This document shows positions 53,323 to 62,941 of a stretch of 64,000 bases of DNA, piece after piece. Position 1 is the stretch's first letter, and each line of letters opens with the position of its first letter. The DNA comes from JANQOZ01 sp045106555 (GTDB taxonomy: Bacteria > Pseudomonadota > Gammaproteobacteria > Xanthomonadales > SZUA-38): NCBI GenBank assembly GCA_045106555.1, contig JBGCET010000005.1, forward strand, positions 124,001 to 188,000, read 5' to 3'. A program made the translations under genes and the position numbers. The notes under the pieces were generated by a model. It saw nothing but the letters and a program-made list of their open reading frames with translations, was not told the origin of the DNA and ran no database searches.

Positions 53323-54762
53323 TCAGAGTGACAACGAACGTAGTACGGCCATTTTAGAAATTTGCATCTCCTCGAAGGTAAACTCGATGCCGCCCACCCC
53401 GTGTCCTGAGGTACGCAAACCAGCAAACGGCATCCAGTCCACTCGGAAGGCAGTATGGTCGTTGATCATCACAGCGCTGGCGTCAATACCGTTGTAGACC
53501 TTCATTGCCGTATCGATGTTTCGGGTAAATACCGCTGACTGGAACGACACCTCCAGTGAATTGGCTCGCTGAAGCGCCTCATCTTCGTCCTGCACCGGGT
53601 ACACGCAGACCACCGGACCAAAAATCTCATTGCCACTGATGGTGGCGGAGTCCGGCGGATTGAGAAGAACTGTGGGCTTGTAGCAGTTGTTGTCCAACCG
53701 CTCGCCTCCGCTGACCAACGTAGCACCCGCGTCGATCGCCTCTTTGACCCACTGATCCACTCGGTCAACTTCACCGGGATCAATCAATGGCCCAACTTCG
53801 GTGGTGTCTTGACGCGGATCACCCACCACCATGCTATCGCCCGCGGCGGCGAGCCGTTCGGCCAGTTCCCCAGCAATACTGTGATGGGCATAAATTCTCT
53901 GCACCGACACACAAACTTGTCCTGCGTGATAGAAACCGCCCTTGGCCAGCAAGGGCACGGCCGCATCCATATCGCCATCGGCCGCAAAAATCACCGGCGC
54001 GACGCCGCCGTGCTCCAACGCGCAACGTGCACCGGGAGCGAGTTTGGAGCGCAACATCCAGCCCACTCCTGAACTGCCAATAAAACTGAAAAATCCGGTT
54101 CGGGCATCACTGACCATTTTGGTGGCCAAGGAATTGCTTTCCGTCATCGCCACCTGGCACCACGGATCAGGAAGGCCGGCTTCGCGCAACATGGCGACGA
54201 ACCGGAAACACGAGATGGGAGTGGACTTTGCTGGTTTGACCAGCACCGGGCAACCCGCAGCAATGGCTGGCGCCACCTGATGAACGATCAGGTTCAGCGG
54301 ATGATTGAAGGCGCTGACTGCCACCACCACGCCGATGGGTTCGTGGATCGAAAACGATACGCGGTTAGCGGAGGCAGCGGAAACACCCATAGGATATTGG
54401 CGGCCCGCCTGATTTTTCAGCGCATCCACACAAAGGTGGACACCCTCGATGGCGCGATTAACCTCAACTACCGAATCGGGCAAAGGTTTGCCGCCCTCTG
54501 AAGCCGCGGTAAGCGCCAGTTCATCGGCTCGCTCCCCCATCATCCTGGCGACATTTTCTAAAATTTCGATGCGTTTGGGAACGGGCAGCCAAGATGATCG
54601 ATCTCGATACAAGCCATAGGCCGTCGTCAACGCCTTTTCGGTCAGGTCCTCACCGATGGTGTCCACCGTAGCCAACAGAGAATCATCAAAGGGACAGCGG
54701 ACTTCGATCTGTCCGGCGGGATCGCCGCCGCCAACGATAGTGTGCGCAAGATGCTCGGTCAT
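53323..54762 (-). CDS. Aldehyde dehydrogenase
   Basis: An NAD(P)-dependent aldehyde dehydrogenase of 479 residues. The general base is Glu250 in ALEHGGVAPV and the nucleophile Cys284 in GGFYHAGQVCVSVQR. The cofactor-binding segments PFNHPL-like AFNHPLNL, KPAKSTP and FIGSSGVG are present. Both catalytic residues are at the normal spacing (34). The aldehyde is not predictable. The gene lies 56 bases upstream of the glutamate-synthase-like gene and may share its transcript. Confidence 0.92.
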   Translation of the reverse strand: MTEHLAHTIVGGGDPAGQIEVRCPFDDSLLATVDTIGEDLTEKALTTAYGLYRDRSSWLPVPKRIEILENVARMMGERADELALTAASEGGKPLPDSVVEVNRAIEGVHLCVDALKNQAGRQYPMGVSAASANRVSFSIHEPIGVVVAVSAFNHPLNLIVHQVAPAIAAGCPVLVKPAKSTPISCFRFVAMLREAGLPDPWCQVAMTESNSLATKMVSDARTGFFSFIGSSGVGWMLRSKLAPGARCALEHGGVAPVIFAADGDMDAAVPLLAKGGFYHAGQVCVSVQRIYAHHSIAGELAERLAAAGDSMVVGDPRQDTTEVGPLIDPGEVDRVDQWVKEAIDAGATLVSGGERLDNNCYKPTVLLNPPDSATISGNEIFGPVVCVYPVQDEDEALQRANSLEVSFQSAVFTRNIDTAMKVYNGIDASAVMINDHTAFRVDWMPFAGLRTSGHGVGGIEFTFEEMQISKMAVLRSLSL

Positions 54763-54917
54763 GTAGAGGGCCTCGGTCTGGATTGAGGCGCTATTCTACT
54801 GCAGACGGGAGGTGAGTTCCGCATTTGCCCCTGAGGACAGGTTGTGCGGCTATCTGCCGGGCGGGCGGTCGTCTTGGCCCGGGTAAACGTAGACAGCCTT
54901 AGTGCCGTTTAATTCAC

Positions 54918-56876
54918 TTACCCCTCAGGGGTGGATTCCAGCCCATCGGCAAATATCCTGTTGGGCAGCCCAACTGGCGCGTTCACCTCCAGGCTTAAGG
55001 TGGTGGGGATTGTGGTTGCCACGACGTCCAGCGTCGCCGTCTGAGTTTGCGCCAACGTGGCCGCGTCAAACCCAAAGCTGATCAGGCTCCCCCAAGGCAA
55101 TACCCCAGACGTAGGCGCTCGAAACGCCACTGAACTATCGCCCAGGTCGATGGACCACTGGTTAAGCGCTGAGGCGTCACCGTCAGAAAACTCGATATTG
55201 TTCAATGCCGCCAATGTATTGATGGGAATAGTCACGCCATCCAGCCCACGGTCAAAATCGAAATTCATCAGTGTGTATTGATAACGAAACCGTCCGTTTG
55301 CCAGTGGCGTTACGGTGCTGGTCAAGCGCACTCTACCTAACTGAAAGTCCTGAGTGGAAGAGGTTGAGCCGGGCGCAGGGGAGCTGTTGTCTACCACCTC
55401 GTTCAGCACAGGGCCGTTGACAAATGTGGTGCTGCACGACCCGTTGCTGCAGGGAAAGCTCCACAACCCGTTAGCGCCTGCGTTGGCATTAAACGTTGGG
55501 GTGATTTCTTGATATCCCATCGAGTCAAACACGTTGACGTCTTGCCTGACCAGATACCAGGCCTCCAAAAAATATCGGGCCTGAGGGTCCATGAGGTCGG
55601 TCTCCAATACTGCCAGGCGACGATCAAATTCATCGTTGGGCGTGTTTTGACACCAGGATGCATCGTGAGGGAAGCCGCTGGGATTGAGCACGTCGCAACG
55701 CCCGTCGCTATCCTGATCCCAGATTGAACCAACCTTGTTCCATAACACCGAGGCCGCTTGAATTTCTTCCCGTGGCCCCAGGAGGTTGCGATCAGAATTG
55801 TTGCCAACGCCGTACAGGTCGGTGCACCCGGCCCCTACGACTCGACCGCCTGTGCAGCCGCAGGCACCATTTATAGAGTTCCATGCGTGTTTCACCGCGG
55901 AACGTCCTAACTGCTCCAATAGACCGTCTTTCAGGCGGTACAGACTCCAAACCAGCAGCCCGCCCTGATCAACTCCATAGGGTTCACATTGTCCATTGCC
56001 ATTGTCTATGCAATCTGAATCATCGGCATTATCAGGCCCTTCGTTCGCCGTAATATTGTCAACGCTTGGTACGGTAAACATCGAGTACCACGGAATATCC
56101 GCGGTACCTACGTTGCGGAAAAATGCTGACGGCGTCACGGCAATGCGCCCACCACTTCGATTCGTGGGCGTTTCGACAACCTGGTCGATGGCCTGCATTT
56201 CCAAATTTGCATCAAACCCCGCTTGGGTGGGCCAGTTTGGACTGGCACCACACGCGGTGCCCTTTCTTTCGACATCTGGACTCGCCGGCGCCACAACCTC
56301 CAGTTTCAGGCTAACCTGGCCCAGATATTGGCCCTCTGCGGCCTTACCGCCCACAACTGTCGCAAGCAGTGGCCCTACATAGGCGTCCATAATGTGGGCG
56401 TTTAGAGTTTCGGTCCGGGGCTGATAGTCGAAGTGGCCGTAGCGCAACGTCAGGGCAACGCCACCATCAGACTGAACTGCAGCCAATGCCGCATCGCGGG
56501 TTCCAGCCAGCGGAACCAAACGAAGGTTGTTAAGGCTAACCCGCCCAGCTGGGCCGCGCAGGCTGACGTTATTGCCGCCGATCAACAACGAGCCATCATT
56601 CAGCGTGTTGAAGCGCCCGAAACTGCCATCAAATTCCAGCGATGAGGTTTTGCTCACCGGCAGCGCCACGATTACCGTCTCTGCGCTCACGGTGTTATCG
56701 GCCTGCCCTTTAGCGGGGGAATCCAATGTTAGCCCGAGGGTCTTTAGTGCCTGAACGTTGAGTTGCCAGTGGGTCTCCCCTCCCACTGCTGACCACAGCG
56801 ACTCAGCAGCGTTGGTGAGGGTACTGACGCTCAACAGCAAACACGCAACGCCAAAATGTGTCAGTAAGCGAACCAT
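54918..56876 (-). CDS. Secreted protein of unknown family with an IFADGLE tail
   Basis: I do not recognise a domain. The 652-residue product has a signal peptide (about residues 2-23, ending TNA). The N-terminal half is beta-rich. The middle carries cysteine-containing loops (DSDCIDNGNGQCEPYG, GACGCTGGRVVGAGC) and Asp/Asn-rich turns that look calcium-binding. The C-terminus reads VGLPNRIFADGLESTPEG, similar to the end of the giant beta-helix protein (DLIFTDSFEN). This suggests a shared export or anchoring tail. It is single, with spacers on both sides. Confidence 0.72.
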   Translation of the reverse strand: MVRLLTHFGVACLLLSVSTLTNAAESLWSAVGGETHWQLNVQALKTLGLTLDSPAKGQADNTVSAETVIVALPVSKTSSLEFDGSFGRFNTLNDGSLLIGGNNVSLRGPAGRVSLNNLRLVPLAGTRDAALAAVQSDGGVALTLRYGHFDYQPRTETLNAHIMDAYVGPLLATVVGGKAAEGQYLGQVSLKLEVVAPASPDVERKGTACGASPNWPTQAGFDANLEMQAIDQVVETPTNRSGGRIAVTPSAFFRNVGTADIPWYSMFTVPSVDNITANEGPDNADDSDCIDNGNGQCEPYGVDQGGLLVWSLYRLKDGLLEQLGRSAVKHAWNSINGACGCTGGRVVGAGCTDLYGVGNNSDRNLLGPREEIQAASVLWNKVGSIWDQDSDGRCDVLNPSGFPHDASWCQNTPNDEFDRRLAVLETDLMDPQARYFLEAWYLVRQDVNVFDSMGYQEITPTFNANAGANGLWSFPCSNGSCSTTFVNGPVLNEVVDNSSPAPGSTSSTQDFQLGRVRLTSTVTPLANGRFRYQYTLMNFDFDRGLDGVTIPINTLAALNNIEFSDGDASALNQWSIDLGDSSVAFRAPTSGVLPWGSLISFGFDAATLAQTQTATLDVVATTIPTTLSLEVNAPVGLPNRIFADGLESTPEG

Positions 56877-56968
56877 GAAACAAACCTGAGTAACCCGCAG
56901 TGAAATGAGTTTAGCCGGATGTTGTAGATTTTCTGTTAACTGATCGAATGAATCGACTGCGCAGATGC

Positions 56969-57958
56969 CTACTTATCTTCTACCGGGTAAGGCTCATCAG
57001 GGAATGTCTGATCGTGATATCCCTTGGCACCCACGGAGCGCGCAATTGCGCTGCGCGGGTCGCGCCCCGCTTCGAGGGCGTCCAGAACGGTGTGAAAATC
57101 ATGTCTGGGCTGCCAACCAAGCACGTTCCGGGCGCGATCGTTCACGTAGACCCGATCAAGGGTGGGGTTCATGGTCCATTCCAATTCCCGGTATATGGCC
57201 TGATAGCGCGGCACCCGCTGAGCCAGGACAGCGGGTGCATCGATGCGTAGCTGGGCCAGGTCGCCTTCGGTAAATGGCGACGTCGCGCTGATGATGAGCG
57301 GCTGAAATGCCAAGCTTGGGGCTTTGTTGGCAGCCAAGAGATGGGCCTCTACCACATCTTCCAGGTCGACCCGGCGGTGCAAAAATTCGTTTGCCTTGAT
57401 GTTTGGATCGGAGAACGCAGCGCGGGTCTGGGCGTTGTCATCAGCCTCGAGAAAAAAACGCGATGTTCGCAGCGCCAGGCAGGGCAGCGCGTGTTGCCGA
57501 TAAAACAGATAACACAAGTCTTCCGCGGCAATTTTGGTTGCGCCATAAATATTTTTTGAGGGTGCTTTAATGGCCTCGGTAATCCACACCGCAGGAGACT
57601 TGGCTGACGGCCTGAGCGCTTCACCAAAGGCACTGGTGGTACTGGTGAAAATGAAGGCTTCCACTCCCTGATTTACCGCACTTTCCAGCAAATTCAGGGT
57701 GCCGGTCACATTGGTGTCGAGAAAGTCGCGTTTACTGTGAGTGGCCACATGGGGTTTATGCAGGGTGGCCGTATGGTAAACCGTCGATACCCCGGCCATG
57801 CAGCGTTTGACGAAGTTCCCATCGGCAACAGAGCCAACGTGGGTTGTAGTAGGTGACGCTTGGATATCTGCCCCTACCACGTCGAATTCCGGCTGCAACC
57901 GACGAACCAGAGCTTCGCCCAGATGCCCGGCACTCCCGGTGACCAGTACTCGACTCAA
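56969..57958 (-). CDS. NAD-dependent epimerase/dehydratase (extended SDR)
   Basis: A 329-residue extended short-chain dehydrogenase. The nucleotide motif is VTGSAGHLG (Gly-x-x-Gly-x-x-Gly, residues 6-14). The catalytic pair is in IYGATK (Tyr and Lys, YxxxK), preceded by the Ser/Thr-rich FTSTTSAFG. Members act on nucleotide sugars or related substrates; which one is not clear. It is encoded 120 bases downstream of the TonB-dependent receptor, beyond a strong hairpin, so it may be a separate unit. Confidence 0.87.
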   Translation of the reverse strand: MSRVLVTGSAGHLGEALVRRLQPEFDVVGADIQASPTTTHVGSVADGNFVKRCMAGVSTVYHTATLHKPHVATHSKRDFLDTNVTGTLNLLESAVNQGVEAFIFTSTTSAFGEALRPSAKSPAVWITEAIKAPSKNIYGATKIAAEDLCYLFYRQHALPCLALRTSRFFLEADDNAQTRAAFSDPNIKANEFLHRRVDLEDVVEAHLLAANKAPSLAFQPLIISATSPFTEGDLAQLRIDAPAVLAQRVPRYQAIYRELEWTMNPTLDRVYVNDRARNVLGWQPRHDFHTVLDALEAGRDPRSAIARSVGAKGYHDQTFPDEPYPVEDK

Positions 57959-58026
57959 TCCTGACTCCTGAAGGGCATCGGCACATTACACAATGTGTCG
58001 GGTTCTGGTGGCGTGCTCTTTTGCAG

Positions 58027-58053
58027 GATCGCCCGGGCCATCCCCGGGCGATC
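58027..58053 (-). terminator. Perfect hairpin downstream of the TonB-dependent receptor
   Basis: GATCGCCCGGG pairs perfectly with CCCGGGCGATC around a CCATC loop, 26 bases after the receptor stop. There is no T-tract on either side, so this may be a terminator aided by Rho or an RNA-stabilising hairpin. Confidence 0.5.
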
Positions 58054-58078
58054 ACAGGTAATCAAGGGCAATGGCTGT

Positions 58079-60253
58079 TTATTCGAAGTTGGCCTTGAAC
58101 GTCAGACCCCAAATTCGAGGTTCGTTGACAAAGCCGGTGTTGTTGTTGAAATCGATGCCGCCGATCAAGTTTTCCTCGTCGGTCACGTTACGACCAAACA
58201 ACGTGACCCGGTATTGATCGTTGTTCATCGAGTAACCCGTCTCCAGCCCCACCTCAAAGTTTCCGCTGTGGTTAAACTCTTCGGTTTGGTAGAGGAAAAT
58301 CTCGGTCCGTCCAACCCGGGCATAATCCAACCCGAAGAATACTTCATTACCATTATTCAGCGGGTAAACGTAGTCCGTGGTGAAGTTAAAGGTTGAGCGT
58401 GGAGCGTTGGGAAACGGATTGCCGTCTACCCGTGCAAAGATCCCAGAACCGTTGTCGACCAATGGATCAGTGGGCGTGCAGATGCCAGAGCCGCAGGTGG
58501 GTACCAACAGGTTTTCATCTTCAATTTCGGTGTAGTTGTAGGCATAGCCCATGCCGAAGGTCAGATTCTCTGATGCGGCGAAGGTCAGATCGGCTTCAAT
58601 GCCGTAGCCTGCACCACTTTCCACACTGACCAGCTGCACATTGTTGCCGGTACCACCGACAGCCGTGGTCTGAAGGTCTTCAATGTCGTACAGGTAAGCG
58701 GTCACGTTTGCCCGCAATCGGTTATCCATCAACTGACTTTTCATACCGACTTCGAAAGAGTCGATGATTTCCGACGCCGCTGTTGAAGGCTGGCCAAAAA
58801 ACGCGATGTCGCGCCCCTGGATTGAAGGACCGCGGAAACCGCGAGCGTAACGAGCGAAGACATTAACGTCGTCGTTAACCGCAAAGGTCACACTGATATC
58901 GCCACTCAATTCCTCATCTTCAAGCACCGTCGTTGGCACTGGCGCGCCGGGATTGTTGAAGGCATTGAGCTCTTTCTCGTCACTGGTATACCGGAGTCCT
59001 GCAGTGATTGTGGTGCGATCAGAGATATCCCAAGACCCCTGAGCAAATACGGCCCACAGTTCATCGTCGCGAAACACGGTGGTCGGAGGAACAAATCCCG
59101 GATCGGTGATGTCCTCAAGGTCGCTCTGAAAGTAGTAAAAGCCAGCCTGCCAACGGAAATCTTCCGCGCTGTCGCTGGCTAGACGAATTTCCTGAGTAAA
59201 CTGATCGGTCTGCGCAGTGCCACCCGTGGCGGAAGGGAACGGAATGGGACCCGGAAATTCCACCGGCAAAAAGCTGGCGCCAAAACCGCCGTCGATATCG
59301 CCGAAGGCGGTGCGCTCACCGTCCTCGTAAGCGGTAATGGAGGTCAGCGTCATGTCGCCAAGATCGTAATCCAGTTTGGCGGTGAAGCCCCACTGCTCCA
59401 TATCGCCGATCGCCACGCCCGCATCGTGGTAGACACCATCCCGATCAAAGTTCTGATTCAGGCGGTTACTACCGGTGTCCAGCACGTTGGCGCGGAAGTA
59501 CGACGCGGGGCCGTCAAGATCGCGCCAGCGTAAGGTGAACAACGCACTCAAGTCATCGTTGGGTTCGATAAGCAGTTTAGCCCGCAGTGCTTTTTCTTCA
59601 TGGCCACCCTCAACGTCGTCAGCGCCGGTAAACAAGTTGTCGATCCAGTCATCCCGACGATTGACCATGAATGAAACACGACCAGAAACGGTGTCAGACA
59701 TTCCACCACCGATGCCGCCCTGGACAATGGCAGTGCCGTAGCGGCCTACCGTGATTCCGACGTCAGCCCCAAATTCTTGGGTCGGATTACGCGAGTCAAT
59801 TTTCACCAGACCTGCCGTGGTATTACGGCCAAACAGGGTGCCCTGGGGCCCACGGAGCACTTCAACCTGCTCGATATCAAACAGCGGGAAGCTCTTAAGG
59901 ATGACGTTTTCCATCACAACGCCATCCATGATCACCGATACAGGCTGGGAGGCTGCGTTATCAAAATCGATGTTTCCAAGCCCGCGGATATAAAACCGGG
60001 GCGCGACCCGGCCGTTGGAAGATTCAACGTACAGGCCGGGAACCCTGGCTGCCAGGGCAAGAATATCGGCGCCGCCGGACAATACATTGGTAATTGTAGC
60101 GCTATCCAGGGCGGCGATTGAGATGGGCACATCCTGGAGGTTTTCCGTTCGTTTTTGGGCAGTTACAACAATCTCTTCTAAAACCTGGGCAGAGGCAGCG
60201 CCCCCAAGCCCAATAGCGACAGCGGCCGCAAGGGCGGTGAATTTGGTATTCAT
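58079..60253 (-). CDS. TonB-dependent outer-membrane receptor
   Basis: A 724-residue outer-membrane transporter. A signal peptide (about residues 1-23, ending ASA) leads into the TonB-box region and plug (EEIVVTAQKRTENLQDVPISIAAL, read in pieces; VEVLRGPQGTLFGRNTTAG). A barrel follows, with aromatic-rich strands, ending in WGLTFKANFE with the usual terminal aromatic. The substrate is unknown. The ATG at 60253 starts the signal peptide and is preferred over an in-frame TTG six codons upstream. No dedicated ABC transporter is nearby. Confidence 0.93.
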   Translation of the reverse strand: MNTKFTALAAAVAIGLGGAASAQVLEEIVVTAQKRTENLQDVPISIAALDSATITNVLSGGADILALAARVPGLYVESSNGRVAPRFYIRGLGNIDFDNAASQPVSVIMDGVVMENVILKSFPLFDIEQVEVLRGPQGTLFGRNTTAGLVKIDSRNPTQEFGADVGITVGRYGTAIVQGGIGGGMSDTVSGRVSFMVNRRDDWIDNLFTGADDVEGGHEEKALRAKLLIEPNDDLSALFTLRWRDLDGPASYFRANVLDTGSNRLNQNFDRDGVYHDAGVAIGDMEQWGFTAKLDYDLGDMTLTSITAYEDGERTAFGDIDGGFGASFLPVEFPGPIPFPSATGGTAQTDQFTQEIRLASDSAEDFRWQAGFYYFQSDLEDITDPGFVPPTTVFRDDELWAVFAQGSWDISDRTTITAGLRYTSDEKELNAFNNPGAPVPTTVLEDEELSGDISVTFAVNDDVNVFARYARGFRGPSIQGRDIAFFGQPSTAASEIIDSFEVGMKSQLMDNRLRANVTAYLYDIEDLQTTAVGGTGNNVQLVSVESGAGYGIEADLTFAASENLTFGMGYAYNYTEIEDENLLVPTCGSGICTPTDPLVDNGSGIFARVDGNPFPNAPRSTFNFTTDYVYPLNNGNEVFFGLDYARVGRTEIFLYQTEEFNHSGNFEVGLETGYSMNNDQYRVTLFGRNVTDEENLIGGIDFNNNTGFVNEPRIWGLTFKANFE

Positions 60254-60372
60254 AACCGGAAAAGTCTCCAAGAAACGTCAGCGTGATTGGTGTCACGAAG
60301 TATACCGAAAGCTTGTGGCCCGTTACATCAATTCACTGAAACTTGCACTACCGCGCGCAGACTCAAAACCGG

Positions 60373-61557
60373 CTATTCAAGAGTGTCCAAAATCGTCGGT
60401 ATGGCCTTGCGCAGGGCGAAAAACCCCTTCTTGCAGTGAGGCCAGCAAACTTGATCCCAAGGCCGAACCTGTCGAACCAGGGTAACGCCCGACTTTCCCA
60501 GGCTCTGGTTCAGTTGTGTGAGCTCCGACGCACCGGGACCCACCGGAAGATCAGCGGTAACCACCGAATCCAGCCTGTGACGACCCGCCCAAGCGATAAT
60601 ATCCTCAAGTTGCCTCATCGGAAGATCGGTCTGAGCATCAAAATGGCTACCCATCCGTACAAGGCTGTTTTCCAGTGCCGCCTCGGCAAAGCTGCGCGCA
60701 GGGCTGGCCGGCTCAGTTCGGGTCAGCTGACCTCGCAACGCCAATCCCCCAACGGCGTGCACGTTGTCGGAAGCACCCAGTACCAGAGGCGCCAGATCCA
60801 TGTCGGTCACCAACACCCCTACCCGCCCCTGCATAACCTGATCGCAAGGTTGCGCAAGATCATTGGGCTCAATGGTTGCGTAGGCAGATGTCAAAGCTTC
60901 CGCAGCAAGCCCTGGGGTTACCGGGAATCGGCCCTCGGTGAATTTCGCGATATTACTTTCATGGGCCAGGTAGGTTTTGCCTTGGGTGTGAAGTCCAGCT
61001 ACCCAGCGCCAGGACAGGGTATTGGAGGCCGCGTCAGCGTCTATGAGGTGGCGCAGAAAAAACTCGGCCCCCAGATACCAGGGCAACTTCAAGGTGAATA
61101 TCCAAATACTGGCGAACCACATCCGGGCGTGATTGTGGAGATAGCCTTGCTCCTTAAGCTCTTGCACCCAGGCATCAAAACAGGCAATGCCCGTTGTCCC
61201 ATCCCAGGCCTTCGATAAGGCCGGCTTCAGATCGAAGCCGACAGGGTTGTCTGTCGCTGCCCGATACTGGTCCCACACCACAGGCCGGTGCTGCAACCAG
61301 CCCTTCCAGTAGGTTCGCCAGAAAACCTCGTCGATAAACTTGCCAGCGCCGGCGTAGCCGTGGGCCTCAACTACTGCGGTGACCACCTCCCATTCACCCA
61401 CCAATCGATGGCTGATATAAGGCGATAGCAACGATACATTGCTGCGATCGTCCGGCCCCATATCAAAGTTACGACGTCGCGCGTAATGAGCGTCGGCGGC
61501 TTTGGGAATAAACGACGCTAAACGCGCAAGACCCGCTGCGCGGGTGGCTGCAAACAA
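60373..61557 (-). CDS. Photolyase-like FAD-binding protein with reversed domain order
   Basis: A 394-residue protein. Its N-terminal two-thirds is the helical FAD-binding domain of photolyases and cryptochromes. It shows SNVSLLSPYISHRL, FWRTYWKGW, GYLHNHARMWFAS and FLRHLIDADAASNTLSWRWVAG with the Asn and Trp that contact FAD and DNA. The C-terminal 130 or so residues look Rossmann-like (VGVLVTDMDLAPLV; SVVTADLPVGPGASEL; WPHCKKGFF). In ordinary photolyases the alpha/beta domain precedes the FAD domain. The start is TTG at 61557, just after an in-frame stop, and no better start exists. It sits beside a DUF2256 gene, a common photolyase neighbour. Repair activity is not proven. Confidence 0.85.
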   Translation of the reverse strand: MFAATRAAGLARLASFIPKAADAHYARRRNFDMGPDDRSNVSLLSPYISHRLVGEWEVVTAVVEAHGYAGAGKFIDEVFWRTYWKGWLQHRPVVWDQYRAATDNPVGFDLKPALSKAWDGTTGIACFDAWVQELKEQGYLHNHARMWFASIWIFTLKLPWYLGAEFFLRHLIDADAASNTLSWRWVAGLHTQGKTYLAHESNIAKFTEGRFPVTPGLAAEALTSAYATIEPNDLAQPCDQVMQGRVGVLVTDMDLAPLVLGASDNVHAVGGLALRGQLTRTEPASPARSFAEAALENSLVRMGSHFDAQTDLPMRQLEDIIAWAGRHRLDSVVTADLPVGPGASELTQLNQSLGKSGVTLVRQVRPWDQVCWPHCKKGFFALRKAIPTILDTLE

Positions 61558-61605
61558 GCTACCGATGACTCAACGCTCCGTGGTCCGTGCAAACCTCACC
61601 GGTTG

Positions 61606-62013
61606 CTACGATGATGTCAGCCGCAGGCGGATGGGGCCTTTGGCGGTTGATGGGTCTATTGCTTTACCCTTTTGAGTGATCAGCAGTCGCCCTCTGGCCA
61701 CCAGCCGCCTGGCAGCCATTCTGGTGGGCTCCATCAGCATCCGCCATTGTTTGTCCACGGAGGCGATCTGCCGGGCCGCCTCGCTGGGACAGATGGTCCC
61801 GCCGTTGCTGCGTTGCCTAAGCAGTTCCACGATGGTTTCCTCCAGCGCCAGATCCTCAGGTTTAAGACCCCGTTTGCGACAGGCACTGGAGCAGTGTTGG
61901 ACCTCATTCCAGTTGTCTGCCCATTTTTTTCGCCACTGCATGCGTCTCCCGCAGACGCGGCAGGTTTTTTCTTGGGGCGATTGGTTTTGATTCACGCTTT
62001 TGCTACATCCCAT
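61606..62013 (-). CDS. DUF2256-DUF3253 fusion protein
   Basis: A 135-residue protein. The N-terminus is a DUF2256 zinc-binding domain: CRVCGRRMQWRKKW (Cys18, Cys21) and CSSAC (Cys41, Cys45). From about residue 55 a DUF3253 domain follows, with ETIVELLRQRSNGGTICPSEAAR and WRMLMEPTRMAARRL, a winged-helix-like segment. DUF2256 genes are frequent next to photolyase genes. The ATG at 62013 is chosen because it begins just before the cysteine motif; the longer frame upstream reads into the nei gene. It is divergent from nei with 34 bases between. Confidence 0.85.
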   Translation of the reverse strand: MGCSKSVNQNQSPQEKTCRVCGRRMQWRKKWADNWNEVQHCSSACRKRGLKPEDLALEETIVELLRQRSNGGTICPSEAARQIASVDKQWRMLMEPTRMAARRLVARGRLLITQKGKAIDPSTAKGPIRLRLTSS

Positions 62014-62047
62014 TATCTGTAATGTGGTTTTATTCAGGACGCACACA

Positions 62048-62872
62048 ATGCCAGAAGGTCCGGAAATACGTCGTGTTGCGGACCAGCTGGAGGCCGCCGT
62101 GCTGGATAAACCGTTGACCAAAGTCTGGTTTGCCCACCCTGATGCGCAGCAGCACGCCGAGACTTTGAGTGAGAGTAAAGTTATTAGCGTGAAGACTCGG
62201 GGAAAGGCGCTGTTGACCGGATTTGATTGCGGCCTCACGGTGTACAGCCACAACCAGCTCTACGGCCGTTGGTATTTCGTTACCCCGCAGCGCTTTCCTC
62301 GCACGCGTCGCAGCCTGCGCTGGCATCTGCAGACCGAGGACAAGATGGCCTTGCTTTACAGCGCCTCAGATATTCGAGTGCTGGCATCGGACCGATTGTC
62401 TGAACACCCTTTTCTCGCTCGAGCCGGCATCGATATTCTGTCTGACGCCCCCACGCCCCAAGCACTGTTCAAACATTTCCGCCAACCAAGATTCGCACGC
62501 CGCTCACTGGCAGCCCTGATGCTCGATCAACATTTTGTCGCGGGCACGGGAAATTATCTGCGCTCGGAAATATTGTTCACCAGCGGCATTTCCCACCATG
62601 CACGATTGTCTGAGCTTAGCGATGTCCAGGTAAAAAAACTTGCGCGGGAAACGATCAAGATCACCCGTCAAAGCTACGAAACTGCGGGGATTACCAATGA
62701 CCTCAAACTGGTTGCCAGGCTGAAGAAGAAGGGCCTTAAGCGGCGCGCGTTCAGACACTTTGTTTTCGATCGAGCCGAGCAGCCCTGCCACCGTTGCGGT
62801 GACATTGTGCAGCGGGCCGAAGTGGCGGGGCGGCGCCTGTATTTCTGCGCTGGATGTCAGCCGCGCCACTAG
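62048..62872 (+). CDS. nei: Endonuclease VIII (formamidopyrimidine-DNA glycosylase family)
   Basis: A base-excision-repair glycosylase/AP lyase for oxidised pyrimidines. The 274-residue product begins MPEGPEIRR, giving the catalytic Pro2 and Glu3 after Met removal. It has the helix-two-turn-helix GTGNYLRSEIL and a C-terminal zinc finger (CHRCGDIV ... YFCAGC). The ATG at 62048 is fixed by the PEGPE motif, with AGGA eight bases upstream; a 16-codon upstream extension is rejected. PEGPEIRR favours Nei over MutM. Confidence 0.95.
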   Translation: MPEGPEIRRVADQLEAAVLDKPLTKVWFAHPDAQQHAETLSESKVISVKTRGKALLTGFDCGLTVYSHNQLYGRWYFVTPQRFPRTRRSLRWHLQTEDKMALLYSASDIRVLASDRLSEHPFLARAGIDILSDAPTPQALFKHFRQPRFARRSLAALMLDQHFVAGTGNYLRSEILFTSGISHHARLSELSDVQVKKLARETIKITRQSYETAGITNDLKLVARLKKKGLKRRAFRHFVFDRAEQPCHRCGDIVQRAEVAGRRLYFCAGCQPRH

Positions 62873-62941
62873 TTTCTTGCCTTCACAGGCCATTAACTAC
62901 TCGTTACCTATTGTGCTCGCTCTATTCGGAGGATTGAACCC

